Below, one piece after another: positions 50,073 to 63,641 of a stretch of 64,000 nucleotides of DNA (its first letter is position 1; each line of letters starts with the position of its first letter). The position numbers were made by a program, and so were the translations under genes. The DNA is from Microbacterium sp. NIBRBAC000506063 (GTDB lineage: Bacteria > Actinomycetota > Actinomycetes > Actinomycetales > Microbacteriaceae): positions 1,798,001 through 1,862,000 of the forward strand of contig NZ_CP072876.1 of the NCBI RefSeq assembly GCF_017968845.1. The letters are read 5' to 3'. The notes under the pieces were generated by a model, which did not search any database, was not told the origin of the DNA, and saw only the letters and a program-made list of their open reading frames with translations.

Positions 50073-50654
50073 TCAGCGCGTGCCGGACGTCGTCGCCTCG
50101 AGCAGACCATCGAGCACGTCGTGCGCGTGGGCGCGGGCGGCGGTATCCCCAGGGCGATCGGAGAGCCAGAGGGCGAGCTCGTTCATCGCCCCGGACAGCG
50201 CGGCGGTCGCCGCGTCGAGCAGGCGTGGCGCGATGCCCGTCTCCGACAGGCCCTCACGCAGGTGTGCTGCTGAGCCCTGCGCGTCCATCCGGCGCCATTC
50301 GTCCCAGCTCAGCACCGCGGGAGCCTCGATCAGCAGGATCCGTGCCGCGGCGCCCTCGGTGATCGCGTCGAGGAAGGCGTGGCTCCCGGCGCGCAGCGCG
50401 GCATCGGCATCCGCTCCCGCCGTCGCGGTGACGATCGCGTCGGCGATCGCCTCCTGCTGCGCGGCGGCGACGGCGCGGAACAGCCCGGGCTTGGCGGAGT
50501 AATGGTGATAGACCGCGCCGCGGGTGACGTCTGCGGCGCGGGCGATCTCGTCGACGGATGCCGCGGCATAGCCGTGCTCGGCGAAGTGCGCGCGGGCGAC
50601 CTCGAGGATCCTCCGCGCGGTCTCGGCGGCTTCGGCCGCGGTTGCTCTGGCCAT
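50073..50654 (-). CDS. TetR-family transcriptional regulator
   Basis: 193 residues, intact. Helix-turn-helix: ILEVARAHFAEHGYAAASVD, EIARAADVTRGAVYHHYSAK, close to the AcrR/TetR consensus. C-terminal ligand domain of about 140 residues. Divergent from the VOC-family gene, with an extended inverted repeat between them, so it very likely represses both itself and that gene. Confidence 0.9.
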   Translation of the reverse strand: MARATAAEAAETARRILEVARAHFAEHGYAAASVDEIARAADVTRGAVYHHYSAKPGLFRAVAAAQQEAIADAIVTATAGADADAALRAGSHAFLDAITEGAAARILLIEAPAVLSWDEWRRMDAQGSAAHLREGLSETGIAPRLLDAATAALSGAMNELALWLSDRPGDTAARAHAHDVLDGLLEATTSGTR

Positions 50655-50660
50655 GCGCTT

Positions 50661-50722
50661 CCCTTACGTGCGTTGTGTATGTATCCTAGTGCCACTGATA
50701 CAAACACGCTGTACGTAAAGGG
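50661..50722 (+). promoter_or_regulatory. TetR operator region
   Basis: Long imperfect palindrome centred near 50691. Left arm CCCTTACGTGCGTTGTGTAT with GTATC; right arm GATAC, then AAACACGCTGTACGTAAAGG with G. Each arm itself holds a TAC..GTA half-site pair, as in two stacked TetR sites. It spans the whole 73-bp gap between divergent genes. Confidence 0.75.
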
Positions 50723-50727
50723 TCGCC

Positions 50728-51135
50728 ATGGAGATCACGAGTTTCTACCCGGTGCTGATGGTGGACGATGTCGCCGCATCCGCCGACTTCTATCGCGACG
50801 TGCTCGGCTTCGAGACGACGTTCGAGTCGGACTGGTACGTGAGCCTGCGGTTCGACGGAGGTGAGCTGGCGATCCTCGATCGCTCGCATGAGACGATTCC
50901 CGGCGGTTTCGGCGAACCGGTGCGCGGACTGCTGCTCAACGTCGAGGTTCCGGATGCTGCCGCCGAGCATGCGCGCATCGTGGGCGAACGCGGCCTGCCC
51001 GAGCGTCTCGCCCTGCGCGACGAGGCCTTCGGGCAACGGCATTTCATCGTGGAGGCGCCCGGCGGCGTCCTCCTCGACGTCATCGAGCCGATCGCGCCCT
51101 CGCCGGAGTTCGCCGAAGCCTACGGCACGGAGTGA
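50728..51135 (+). CDS. VOC-family (glyoxalase/bleomycin-resistance-like) protein
   Basis: 135 residues, intact. Paired beta-alpha-beta-beta-beta units: [75 protein letters not shown]. Could be a dioxygenase, a glyoxalase or a binding protein; the divergent TetR suggests a substrate-inducible detoxification role, which is inference. Confidence 0.85.
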   Translation: MEITSFYPVLMVDDVAASADFYRDVLGFETTFESDWYVSLRFDGGELAILDRSHETIPGGFGEPVRGLLLNVEVPDAAAEHARIVGERGLPERLALRDEAFGQRHFIVEAPGGVLLDVIEPIAPSPEFAEAYGTE

Positions 51136-51188
51136 CGCCTGTACGGCGAGGGAGGACGCCGCGGCATCCGACCGTCGCCGCACAGGCG

Positions 51189-52654
51189 TCAGATCCCGAC
51201 GCCGAAGAGCGCCTCGATCGGGCCGCGCGCGAAGAACAGCACGAAGCCGCCGGCGACCACCCACAGCAGCGGGCTGATCGTCTTCGCCCTGCCGGAGAAC
51301 GCGTGGATGAGCACCCAGCTGACGAAGCCGGCGCCGATGCCGTTGGCGATCGAGTAGGTCAGCGGCATGACGGTCGCGGTCAGGAACACCGGCACGAGCA
51401 CGCGGAAGTCGCCCAGGTCGATGTGCTTGATCTGCGACATCATCATCGCGCCGACGATGACCAGCGCCGCGGCGGCGATCTCGGTCGGCACGATCTCGGT
51501 CAGCGGCGTCAAGAACATGGCCAGGATGAACATGAGACCGGTGACGATGTTGGCGAAGCCGGTGCGCGCCCCCTCGCCGATGCCCGATCCGGACTCGATG
51601 AACACCGTCGTCGAGGAGGACGAGGTCGCCCCACCGACGACGGCGCCGACGCCCTCGACGACCAGCGCCGACTTGATGCGCGGGAAGTCGCCCTTGGCGT
51701 CGGCGAGACCCGACTCCTTGGCGAGACCGGTCATCGTCCCCATCGCGTCGAAGAAGTTCGAGAAGACCAGGGTGAAGACGATCATGACCAGCGCGACGAG
51801 GCTGACCTTGCCGAGGTCGAAGCCGAAGCTGATCGCGCCGATGAGGCTGAGGTCGGGCAGGCTGAACGGCGAGCCGGACAGCGACGGGACCGTCAGCCCC
51901 CAGCCGCCGGGTTGACGCCCTCGGGCCCGAACATCGGCCCGATCTTCCAGATCGCCTCGATGATCACCGCGGCGACGGTACCGCCGACGAGACCGATGAG
52001 GATGCCGCCCTTGACCTTGAGCGCGACCAGCACGCCGATCGTCAGCAGAGTCAGCACGAACAGCAGCGTCGGGACCGTGGCGACCGAGCCGTGCACGCCG
52101 AGCTCGACCGGCGGGTTGTCGCCGGAGGTGACGAAGCCGGAGTTGACGAAGCCGATGAAGGCGATGAACAGGCCGATGCCGACGGTGATCGCGATCTTGA
52201 GCTGGATCGGCACGGCGTCGAAGATCATCTTGCGCAGACCGGTGGCGGCCAGCAGCACGATGATCAGTCCGTTGATGACGACGAGCGCCATGGCCTCGGG
52301 CCAGGTCACCTCCCCGGCGACCGAGAAGGCGACGAAGGCGTTGATGCCCAGGCCCGCCGCGAAGGCGAAGGGAAGGCGGGAGATCAGGCCGAACAGGATC
52401 GTCATGACCGCGGCGCTCAGAGCGGTGGCCGCACCGATCGCGCTGAAGGCGAGGGAGTTGCCTTCGACATCGGTCACGCCCGACAGGATGATCGGGTTGA
52501 GGATCACGATGTAGGCCATCGTCACGAAGGTGACCAGGCCTCCGCGGATCTCGGTGCCGAGGGTCGAGCCACGCCGGGTGATCTCGAAGTAGCGGTCCAG
52601 GGCATTCTTCGGCTCGGCGGTGGTCTCGGAAGCGGACGCAGGGGCAGTTGTCAT
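51189..52654 (-). CDS. NCS2-family purine permease, AzgA/PbuG-like (frameshifted)
   Basis: Inner-membrane purine:proton symporter with about 12-14 helices. RRGSTLGTEIRGGLVTFVTM, AYIVILNPIIL, FAFAAGLGINAFVAFSV, VNGLIIVLLAATGLRKMI, then FSNFFDAMGTMTGLAKESGL and GGATSSSSTTVFIESGSGIG are AzgA-branch motifs for adenine, guanine or hypoxanthine. A break near 51900 in a run of five G (coding strand) is repaired to NPAAGGLTVPSLSG. GGAGG lies upstream of the ATG at 52654. About 488 residues. It fits the purine-salvage theme of the neighbourhood. Confidence 0.9.
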
Positions 52655-52728
52655 GGGTAGAACCTCCGAAGACGAACTTAGCGCCCCGGCGCCGGGCGTG
52701 CCCACGCGAAACGGTCGGATTCTCGTCG

Positions 52729-52734
52729 TAGTCT
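52729..52734 (+). promoter_or_regulatory. -10 hexamer for the DUF6350 gene
   Basis: TAGTCT, 9 nt before the ATG at 52744. Confidence 0.45.
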
Positions 52735-52743
52735 CGTGGGGAC

Positions 52744-54243
52744 ATGCAACGCCTCCTCGTCGCGCTCCTGGCCGCCGTCGACGCGGCCATCGCCGCGGCC
52801 GTCGGGCTGGTCGTGCTGCTCGCTCCGCTCACGCTGCTCTGGATCGTCGCCTTCGGGGTCGCGGGCGACTGGGCGGCGCTCTGGCCGACCACGGCGACGC
52901 TGTGGCAGTTCGGCCACGGGGCTGCGCTCTCGGTGACGATCCCCGATGACATGGTCGTGGCGGTGGGGATCGATCCGGATGCCGCGGAGTTCGTCCTCTC
53001 GCTCGTCCCCCTCGCCTTCCTGTGCTTCACGCTGCTGTTCGCGGGGCGCTCGGGCGTGCGCGCGATCCGGGCGGGCGCAGGAGCCGTCGGGGTCGCAGCC
53101 GGCACCGTCACCTTCGCCGCGATCGCTGCGGGTGTGGCTCTCACCGGGAGCCTGGGAGCGGTGGAGACGTCACTCGGGCAGGCGATCGTGTTCCCGCCGC
53201 TGGTCTACCTCGTCGGCGCGCTCGCCGGCGCCCTCGGAGCGGCGTGGCGCCTCGGTGACGAGGGGCCGGTCTCGCAGCTGCGCGCCTGGGTGGAGGACTA
53301 CCACGAGTGGGGCGCGGTGCCGGAGAGCATCGTGCGCGGCGGCCTCGCCGCGATCGTGGGGATGGTCGGCTTCGGCGGTGTGCTGGTGGCCGTCGCCGTC
53401 TTCGCCGGGATGGGCGAGATCGTCGCGCTCTTCGAAGCGCTCGGCGTCGATGCCCTCGGCGCGACCGTGATCACCCTCGGACAGCTCGCCTACGTTCCCG
53501 TGCTGGTGATCTGGGCCATCGCCTGGCTGGCCGGACCCGGCTTCGCCGTCGGCACGGGCACGGCGATCTCGCCCGCCGGCACGGAACTGAGCGTGATCCC
53601 CGCGATCCCGGTGCTGGGCGCGCTGCCGGAGAACACCTCGATGTGGGCCCTCGTCGTCGTGCTCGTGCCGGTGGCCGTGGGCGCCTTCGCCGGGTGGATG
53701 ATCCGATCGCGGCTGGTCTCCCACGGCGGGGACATCGGGCTTTTTCCGCGTGCGGCGATCGCCGTCGGCATCGCGGCGCTCGCCGCGGGGTTCGGGCGGC
53801 GGCCTCGGGGCTGGCCTCCGGCTCGATCGGACCCGGTCGCATGGCCGAGCTCGGCCCGCATCCGGGGTTCGTGGCGCTCGCCCTCGGCGCGGAGGTGCTC
53901 CTCGGCAGCGCGATCCTCCTGCTCTCGCCGCGCCACCGTGAAGAGATCGCCGAGGAGCGCTCCTGGGCGACGTCTCTCGCCGGGCTGGGGCAGCCCTCTG
54001 CGGGCTCTGAGCCGTCCCACTCGGCCCTCGAGCCGTCCGCCTCGGTCCCTGAGCCGGGCCCACACGCCTCCGAGGCTCCGGGCGACGCGAAGCATCGGCC
54101 GGAGGGAGGCGGGGGATCGAAGGATCCGAGGGCTCGGATGCCGCCACCGACCCGAAGGCGAGACCGTGCCCATGGACCTCGGCTTCCTGGGCGACGACAG
54201 CGAGGAAGGGATCGGGGACGGAGACCCGTCCTCACCTCGGTAG
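52744..54243 (+). CDS. DUF6350-like polytopic membrane protein (three frameshifts)
   Basis: About 500 residues with roughly nine to ten helices, for example LLAAVDAAIAAAVGLVVLLA, VGLVVLLAPLTLLWIVAFG, VLSLVPLAFLCFTLLFAG, FPPLVYLVGALAGALGAAW, ALVVVLVPVAVGAFAGWMI. The acidic C-terminus MDLGFLGDDSEEGIGD is conserved in actinobacterial DUF6350 proteins encoded before purN. Breaks near 53797 (GGG), 54110 (GGGGG) and 54153 (CCC) are repaired by one base each. Function unknown; position next to purN-purH is typical. Confidence 0.75.
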   Translation: MQRLLVALLAAVDAAIAAAVGLVVLLAPLTLLWIVAFGVAGDWAALWPTTATLWQFGHGAALSVTIPDDMVVAVGIDPDAAEFVLSLVPLAFLCFTLLFAGRSGVRAIRAGAGAVGVAAGTVTFAAIAAGVALTGSLGAVETSLGQAIVFPPLVYLVGALAGALGAAWRLGDEGPVSQLRAWVEDYHEWGAVPESIVRGGLAAIVGMVGFGGVLVAVAVFAGMGEIVALFEALGVDALGATVITLGQLAYVPVLVIWAIAWLAGPGFAVGTGTAISPAGTELSVIPAIPVLGALPENTSMWALVVVLVPVAVGAFAGWMIRSRLVSHGGDIGLFPRAAIAVGIAALAAGFGRRPRGWPPARSDPVAWPSSARIRGSWRSPSARRCSSAARSSCSRRATVKRSPRSAPGRRLSPGWGSPLRALSRPTRPSSRPPRSLSRAHTPPRLRATRSIGRREAGDRRIRGLGCRHRPEGETVPMDLGFLGDDSEEGIGDGDPSSPR

Positions 54244-54246
54244 ACT
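54241..54246 (+). promoter_or_regulatory. -10 hexamer for purN
   Basis: TAGACT, 6 nt before the purN GTG; its TAG doubles as the stop of the upstream gene. Confidence 0.55.
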
Positions 54247-54252
54247 TGCCGG

Positions 54253-54839
54253 GTGCTCACGGTCGCTGTCCTCATCTCCGGCACCGGCTCGAACCTCCGC
54301 GCCCTGCTCGACGCCGCACGCCGGCCCGACTTCCCCGCGCGGGTGGTCGTCGTCGGCGCCGACCGCGACGCGGCCGGCCTCGCGCACGCGGCGGAGTTCG
54401 GCATCCCGAGCTTCACGGTCCGGTGGTCCGACTACGACAGCCGTGCGGCCTGGGAGAGGCGCTCGCAGAGCAGCTTCGTGCCCACGCCCCCGACCTCGTC
54501 GTCCTGAGCGGACTCATGCGCCTGCTTCCGCCCGCGGTCGTCGCCGAGTACGCTCCGCGCATCGTCAACACCCACCCCGCCTACCTGCCGGAGTTCCCGG
54601 GAGCCCACGGCGTGCGCGACGCGCTCGCCGCCGGGGTCACCGAGACCGGCGCCAGCGTCATCGTCGTCGACGACGGCGTCGACTCCGGCCCGATCCTCGC
54701 CCAGGAGCGCGTGCCCGTCCTCCCCGGAGACACCGAGGAGACCCTGCACGAGCGCATCAAACCCGTCGAGCGGCGCCTGCTCATCGACGTCGTCCGCCGA
54801 GTGGCGACGGGTGAACTGGCGCTGGCGGCATCCGACTGA
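54253..54839 (+). CDS. purN: phosphoribosylglycinamide formyltransferase (frameshifted)
   Basis: Formylates GAR with 10-formyl-tetrahydrofolate in purine synthesis. [20 protein letters not shown], then the catalytic cluster [18 protein letters not shown] (Asn and His) and [20 protein letters not shown] (Asp). A break near 54455 (GGG) is repaired to [23 protein letters not shown] start, leaderless-type. About 195 residues. purH follows after 34 nt. Confidence 0.93.
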
Positions 54840-54873
54840 CCCGAAGAACCCGAAACCACCGAAGGAGAAATCC

Positions 54874-56480
<1,607 letters not shown>

Positions 56481-56560
56481 ACCTGCGGTTGGCAGGAATC
56501 CGCTCCGTGATGTCCGATTTCCGCTAGCTCGGTGATTCCTGGCGTGCGAGAGTGGATCGC

Positions 56561-58101
56561 ATGAGCCTGACGATGACCTTCGAGGAGCGGTACCGCGCGA
56601 TCGACGCGCGCGATGCCCGCTTCGACGGTCAGTTCGTCACCGCGGTGCGCTCTACCCGGATCTACTGCCGGCCCAGCTGTCCCGCCCGCACGCCCAAGGC
56701 GGCCAACGTCACCTTCTACCCGACGAGCGCCGCCGCCCACGAGGCGGGCTACCGCGCGTGCAAGCGCTGCCTGCCCGAGGCCGCACCCGGGTCGCCCGAA
56801 TGGAACCTGCGGTCGGATGCCGCGGGCCGCGCGATGCGGCTGATCGCCGAGGGGTGATCGAGCGGGAGGGCGTCACCGGCCTCGCCGGTCGCCTCGGCTA
56901 CTCCGCGCGTCATCTGACCCGTCTGCTGCAGGCGGAACTGGGCGCCGGTCCTCTGGCGCTCGCCCGCGCCCAGCGCGCCCACATGGCGCGGATGCTGCTC
57001 GTGGGTACGGAGCTGGCGGCATCCGACGTCGCCTTCTCCGCGGGCTTCGCCAGCATCCGCCAGTTCAACGACACGATCCGCGAGGTCTTCGGCCTGACGC
57101 CCACCGAGCTGCGGGCGCGGGGAGCCGGTCGAAGCGCCCGGCGGACCCTTCGACGGGCTCAGGGACCGAGGGAGGTTCGGGGACCGAGGGAGCGCAGGGA
57201 CCGAGCCGTCGGCGACCGCCGCGGCGATAGAGCTGACCCTGCCGCTGCGCGAGCCCTTCGACGCGGACGGGGTGTTCGCGTGGATGCAGGCGCGTGCGCT
57301 CGCCGGTGTGGAGGTCGCGGGACCGGATCACTACGCGCGCACTCTGGCGCTCCCGGGCGGCCCCGCATGGTTCCGTGTCCGACGCCAAGGGGCCACGCTG
57401 CGCCTCTCGGCCCGCCTCGCCGCACTTTCCGACCTTCCGGTGCTCGTCGCCCGGGTCCGCCGCCTGTTCGATCTCGACGCCGATCCGCTCGCCGTCGACG
57501 CGGCGCTGAGCGTCCACGCCGAGCTCGCGCCGCTCGTCGCGCGCGTGCCCGGCATCCGGGTTCCCGGCACCGCCGACCCGCACGAAATGCTCATCCGCGC
57601 GATGGTCGGACAGCAGGTCAGCGTCGCCGCCGCGCGCACGGCGCTGAGCCGACTCGCGGCAGAGCTCGGTGAGACGGTCCCCGAGCGCGAGGGCTGCGAC
57701 CGGCTCTTCCCGACGATGGCGGCGATCGCCGCGCACGGCGGCGAGGTCCTGCGGGGCCCGGCCGCCCGCATCCGCTCCATCGTGCACGCCGCGGGGCTTC
57801 TCGCCAACGGCGAGCTCTCGCTCACCACCGGTGACGACAACGCCGCGCAGCGGGCGGCGCTCCTGGCGCTGCCCGGCATCGGGCCCTGGACCGCCGACTA
57901 CGTGCGCATGCGCGTGACCGGCGATCCCGACGTCTTCCTCCCCGGCGATGTCGCCGTGCGCTCCGGCGCCGCCTCTGCCGGCCTTCCCGCCGAATCCCGC
58001 CCCTCGAGGAGTGGACCCGCCGCGCCGCCCCCTGGCGCAGCTGTCTGACCGCACACCTGTGGCGCCATCTCGCCGCAGCAGGCACCAAGGAGGCCGCATG
58101 A
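56561..58101 (+). CDS. Ada-type/AlkA fusion: DNA-3-methyladenine glycosylase 2 (multiple frameshifts)
   Basis: One polypeptide of about 515 residues: an Ada-like zinc domain ([17 protein letters not shown] and [10 protein letters not shown] supply four Cys), an AraC-type helix-turn-helix ([40 protein letters not shown]), then an AlkA glycosylase with helix-hairpin-helix [17 protein letters not shown] and catalytic Asp in DVFLPGD. Breaks near 56856 (GGGG), 57120, 57195 and 58009 (CCCC) are repaired by single bases. The linker holds a dispersed repeat ([13 protein letters not shown] in one frame). The stop overlaps ogt. It resembles inducible AdaA-AlkA proteins that sense methyl-phosphotriesters and excise alkylated bases. 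Confidence 0.88.
57146..57168 (+). repeat. dispersed repeat inside the Ada-AlkA gene
   Basis: CCTTCGACGGGCTCAGGGAC, followed by partial copies GTTCGGGGACCGAG and GCGCAGGGACCGAG, in the linker between the helix-turn-helix and the glycosylase. Confidence 0.7.
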
Positions 58102-58596
58102 CCGCGCTCATCCAGACCCTCGACACCGCCGACGGCGCCTTCACCCTGCTCGTCGACGCCGAGCAGCGCGTGCTCGCCTCCGGATGGACGGCGGACCACG
58201 AGGAGATCATCGCCCGGCTCGCCCCGGCGCATCGCCCGGCGGAGATCGCCGGGGGGAGACGGATGCCGCATCCGCCGTCCGCGCCTACTACGCGGGCGAC
58301 GTGCACGCGATCGACGGGGTGCCCGTGCGGCAGCACGGCACCGCCTTCCAGCAGACCGGATGGGATGCGCTCCGCGGCATCACCCCAGGGAGGCCCCTGA
58401 CCTACAGCGAGTTCGCGGTCGTGCTGGGCCGGCCGAGCGCCGTCCGCGCCGCCGCCTCGATCTGCGCCCGCAACGCGCCCGCGCTCTTCGTCCCCTGCCA
58501 CCGCGTGCGGCGCGGCGACGGCAGCATGGGCGGCTTCGCCTGGGGACAGAGGTCAAGAGCGCCCTGTTGGCTCGTGAGGCGGGCTCGCTTTCATGA
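58098..58596 (+). CDS. ogt: methylated-DNA-protein-cysteine methyltransferase (two frameshifts)
   Basis: Removes alkyl groups from O6-alkylguanine onto its own cysteine. N-terminal [36 protein letters not shown]; helix-turn-helix [20 protein letters not shown]; active site [20 protein letters not shown]. Breaks near 58253 (six G) and 58546 (GGGG) are repaired to [17 protein letters not shown] and [15 protein letters not shown]. About 166 residues. ATGA overlaps on both sides make Ada-AlkA, ogt and the EamA gene one translational unit. Confidence 0.92.
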
Positions 58597-59546
58597 CCCG
58601 CGCGTCGTCACCGGCTCTGCTGGTCACCCAATTCGTCCTCACGGGGCTCATCTGGGGGTCGAGTTTCCTGTTCATGAAGGTCGCCCTCGAGGGGTCAGCT
58701 CCGGGCAGGTCGCGTGGTCGCGGCTCGTCCTGGGCGCGATGACCCTCGCCGTGTTCGTCCTGGTCAGGCGCGACGTGCTGCCGCGGAGCGTGCGGGTCTG
58801 GGCGCACATGACGGTGCTCGCCCTCTCCTTCTGCGTGGTGCCGTTCCTGCTGTTCTCCTGGGCGCAGCAGTACGTGACCTCGGGGCTGGCCAGCATTTAC
58901 AACGCCACGACGCCGATCATGACGGCGGTCATGGCGTGGGCGGTGTTCCGGGTCGAGAAGCTGCGCGGCATGCAGATCGTCGGCATCCTGCTCGGCATGC
59001 TCGGGTCATGGTCATCATCGCCCCGTGGCAGGGCCTCGATCTGAACCAGAGTCTGGTGGCGCAGTTCGCGATCCTCGGCGCGACGGCCTGCTACGGCTTC
59101 AGTCTCGCGTACATGCGCCGGTTCGCCGCGCAGACCGGGATGAGTGCGCTCGTCTTCGCCTTCCTGAACATCGGCATCGCCGCGGTCGTCATGCTGCTGC
59201 TCACACCCGTCGTCGCCCTCGGCCCGGTGCGCCTGGACCCGTGGATCGTGGCGAGTCTGCTCGCCCTCGGGTGTCTGGGCACCGGCGTCGCGTACATCTG
59301 GAACCAGAACGTGCTGCGCGCGTGGGGCCGACGCGCACCTCGACCGTGACCTACATCACCCCCGCCGTCGGCGTCGTGCTCGGGATCGTGGTGCTCGGCG
59401 AGCAGTTGCATTGGAACGAGCCGGTGGGCGCTGTGCTCGTGCTGCTGGGGATCCTCCTCGCGCAGAACCGGCTTGCGGCGCTGCGGCGCGGGCGTGGGGA
59501 GGAGAAATCCGATCTTGCGCTGAGCGCGCGCGCACCCATAGACTGA
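58593..59546 (+). CDS. EamA/DMT-family transporter (three frameshifts)
   Basis: Ten-helix drug/metabolite exporter fold with two EamA halves. First half: [76 protein letters not shown]. Second half: [53 protein letters not shown]. Breaks near 58694 (GGGG), 59007 and 59328 are repaired by one base each. About 318 residues. Starts with an ATGA overlap to ogt. Substrate unknown. Confidence 0.88.
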
Positions 59547-59612
59547 TCGGCTGTCGTGTCGCCCGACCGGTGACCTCCGACCGCCCACTGTCGCCGATCC
59601 GAGGAGGAAGCC

Positions 59613-59711
59613 ATGTCCCAGGCCAACGTCTACGAGCCCATTGCGGCCCTCCTCGTCCGTGACGGGGCCACGGGTCCAGGCCGGCAGGGGATCATCGCGC
59701 CGACGGCATAA
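59613..59711 (+). CDS. 32-residue ORF with strong ribosome site
   Basis: MSQANVYEPIAALLVRDGAT then GPGRQGIIAPTA. GAGGAGG lies 5 nt before the ATG, the strongest Shine-Dalgarno in this region. Between the EamA gene and the exporter operon. It may be a small protein, a leader peptide or a remnant cut by an uncalled base; no family recognised. Confidence 0.4.
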   Translation: MSQANVYEPIAALLVRDGATGPGRQGIIAPTA

Positions 59712-59826
59712 GCCGGCCCTCACTCCCTCTCATCGGCCGTAGGCTCATCGAAGGCCCTGCCTTCACCGCCTCTGCCGCGCGCTTCGCGCCCCCTCTCTTC
59801 GCACGTCTCTCGTCCCCGCAAGGAAC

Positions 59827-61693
59827 ATGACTTCTTCTTCTCCCACGGAACAACCCCGTTCGTCGCTGTCCACCTTCAAGGCACTCGCGCGTCTGTACCC
59901 CTTCGCCAAGCCCGCGCTGCCGCGGCTCGTGCTCGGCGGCGCGAGCGCGCTCCTGGCGAGCCTGCTCGCCCTCGCCTTCCCCCTCGTGCTCGAGGAGGTG
60001 GTGCGCGGTCCCATCGCCGAGAGCAGCCTCGACGGGCTCATCTGGGGGTCCCTCGCGGTGCTCGTGCTGGGCCTTCTCGAAGCCCTCATGGTGTGGGCGC
60101 GCCGCTGGTTCGTGATGGCGCCCTCGACCAAGGTCGAGTACGACATCCGCACGACCTTCTACCGCCGCCTGCAGCGCCTGCCTGTCGCCTTCCACGACCG
60201 CTGGCAGTCGGGGCAGCTGCTCAGCCGCATGATGCAGGACATCAGCATGCTGCGGCGCTGGATGGCCTTCGGCCTCGTGCTCCTGGTCGTCAACATGCTG
60301 ACGATCCTCGTCGGCGCCGTGCTCCTGTTCCGCTGGCACTGGGCGCTGGGCACGACCTTCCTCCTCGTGTGCGCGCCGCTCTGGTACGCCGGCTACCGCT
60401 TCGAGAAGACCTACGGCACCCTGGCGCGCCAGAGTCAGGACCAGGCCGGCGATCTCGCCACCTCGGTGGAGGAGAGCGTGCACGGTATCCGGGTCCTCAA
60501 GGCCTTCGGGCGCGGCAAGCACGCGCTGCAGAAGTTCGCCAGGCAGGCCGAGACGCTGCGCCACACCGAGATCCGCAAGGCGCGCGCCGTCGGCTGGATC
60601 TGGTTCTGGCTCGTGCTGCTGCCCGACATCGCCTTCGCGCTGTGCCTCGGCGTCGGCGTGGTGCTGACGCTGCAGGGCAACCTCGATCTCGCCGAGCTCG
60701 TCGCCTTCTTCGCGATGGCGACGGTGCTGCGCTGGCCGATGGAGTCGATCGGCTTCTTGTTCTCGTTCCTGCTGGACGCGCGCACGGCCACCGACCGCAT
60801 CTTCGAGGTGTTCGACGAGGAGAACACGATCACCGACCCGGCAGAGCTGAAGACCGTCACCGACGGCCGCGGGCGCCTGACCTTCGAGGGCGCGCACTTC
60901 CGCTATCAGGACGCGTCGGATGCCGAGAGAGACCTTCTCGACGGCATCGACCTCGAGCTGGAGCCCGGCGAGACGATGGCGCTCGTGGGTCTGACCGGTT
61001 CGGGGAAGACGACACTGACGACCCTCCCCGGGCGTCTCTACGACGTCACCGGCGGGCGGGTACTGCTCGACGGCGTCGACGTGCGCGACCTCACGCTCGG
61101 CGAGCTGCGCACGCGCGTCGGCATGGCCTTCGAGGACGCGACCCTGTTCTCGCAGTCGGTCCGCGACAACGTGCTGCTCGGGCGGGAGGACCTCGATCCG
61201 AAGAGCACGGAGGGGGAGGCCGTGCTCCGCGAGGCGCTGGGCGTCGCCCAGGCCGGCTTCGTCGACGACCTGCCCGACGGGGTCGACACGATCATCGGCG
61301 AAGAGGGCCTGTCGCTCTCCGGCGGGCAGCGGCAGAGGCTCGCCCTCGCCCGTGCCGTCGCGGCGCGCCCCACGGTGCTCGTGCTCGACGACCCGCTGTC
61401 GGCGCTCGACGTCGACACGGAGGCCCTCGTCGAAGACGCCCTGCGCGAAGTACTGCACGAGACGACCGCGCTCGTGGTCGCGCACCGCCCTTCGACGGTC
61501 ATGCTCGCCGACCGGGTGGCGCTCCTGGAGGCGGGCCGCGTGACCGCCGTGGGCAAGCACTCGGATCTGCTGCGCACGAGCGCGCACTACCGGCACGTGA
61601 TCTCCAGCCTGGAGGACGAGGCTGAGCGTCAAGGGAAGGGGACCCCACCCGACCCGTCGAAGTCATCGAGATCGATCCCGAGGAGGTGGACGC

Positions 61694-61697
<4 letters not shown>
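59827..61697 (+). CDS. ABC exporter half-transporter A (3' frameshift)
   Basis: About 624 residues. Six-helix transmembrane domain ([19 protein letters not shown] to [18 protein letters not shown]), then the ATPase: Walker [22 protein letters not shown]-loop [20 protein letters not shown], signature [20 protein letters not shown], Walker [21 protein letters not shown] with Asp where the catalytic Glu is usual, H-loop VVAHRPSTV. This is the degenerate-site half of a heterodimeric exporter. A break near 61636 (GGGG) is repaired so that the protein ends [11 protein letters not shown] and overlaps the partner by ATGA. Confidence 0.9.
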
Positions 61698-63507
<1,810 letters not shown>

Positions 63508-63553
63508 TGCCCTATCGCGCTCGTGCTGCGCAGCCGATCGAGCGCCGTGCTGG

Positions 63554-63593
63554 GGCGGCGTAGCGAGTCGATGTGTCGACTCGCTACGCCGCC
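63554..63593 (+). terminator. terminator hairpin after the exporter operon
   Basis: GGCGGCGTAGCGAGTCGA, loop TGTG, and its exact complement: perfect 18-bp stem 47 nt after the stop. The GTAGCGAGTCGA arm resembles the dispersed GAGTCGAAAC repeats. Confidence 0.75.
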
Positions 63594-63629
63594 ACGACGA
63601 TCGGGGATGCCCTGGGCCCCGCAGGCGAA

Positions 63630-63635
63630 TAGCAT
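63630..63635 (+). promoter_or_regulatory. -10 hexamer for 63642 gene
   Basis: TAGCAT, 6 nt before the GTG at 63642. Confidence 0.45.
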
Positions 63636-63641
63636 CGAGGG

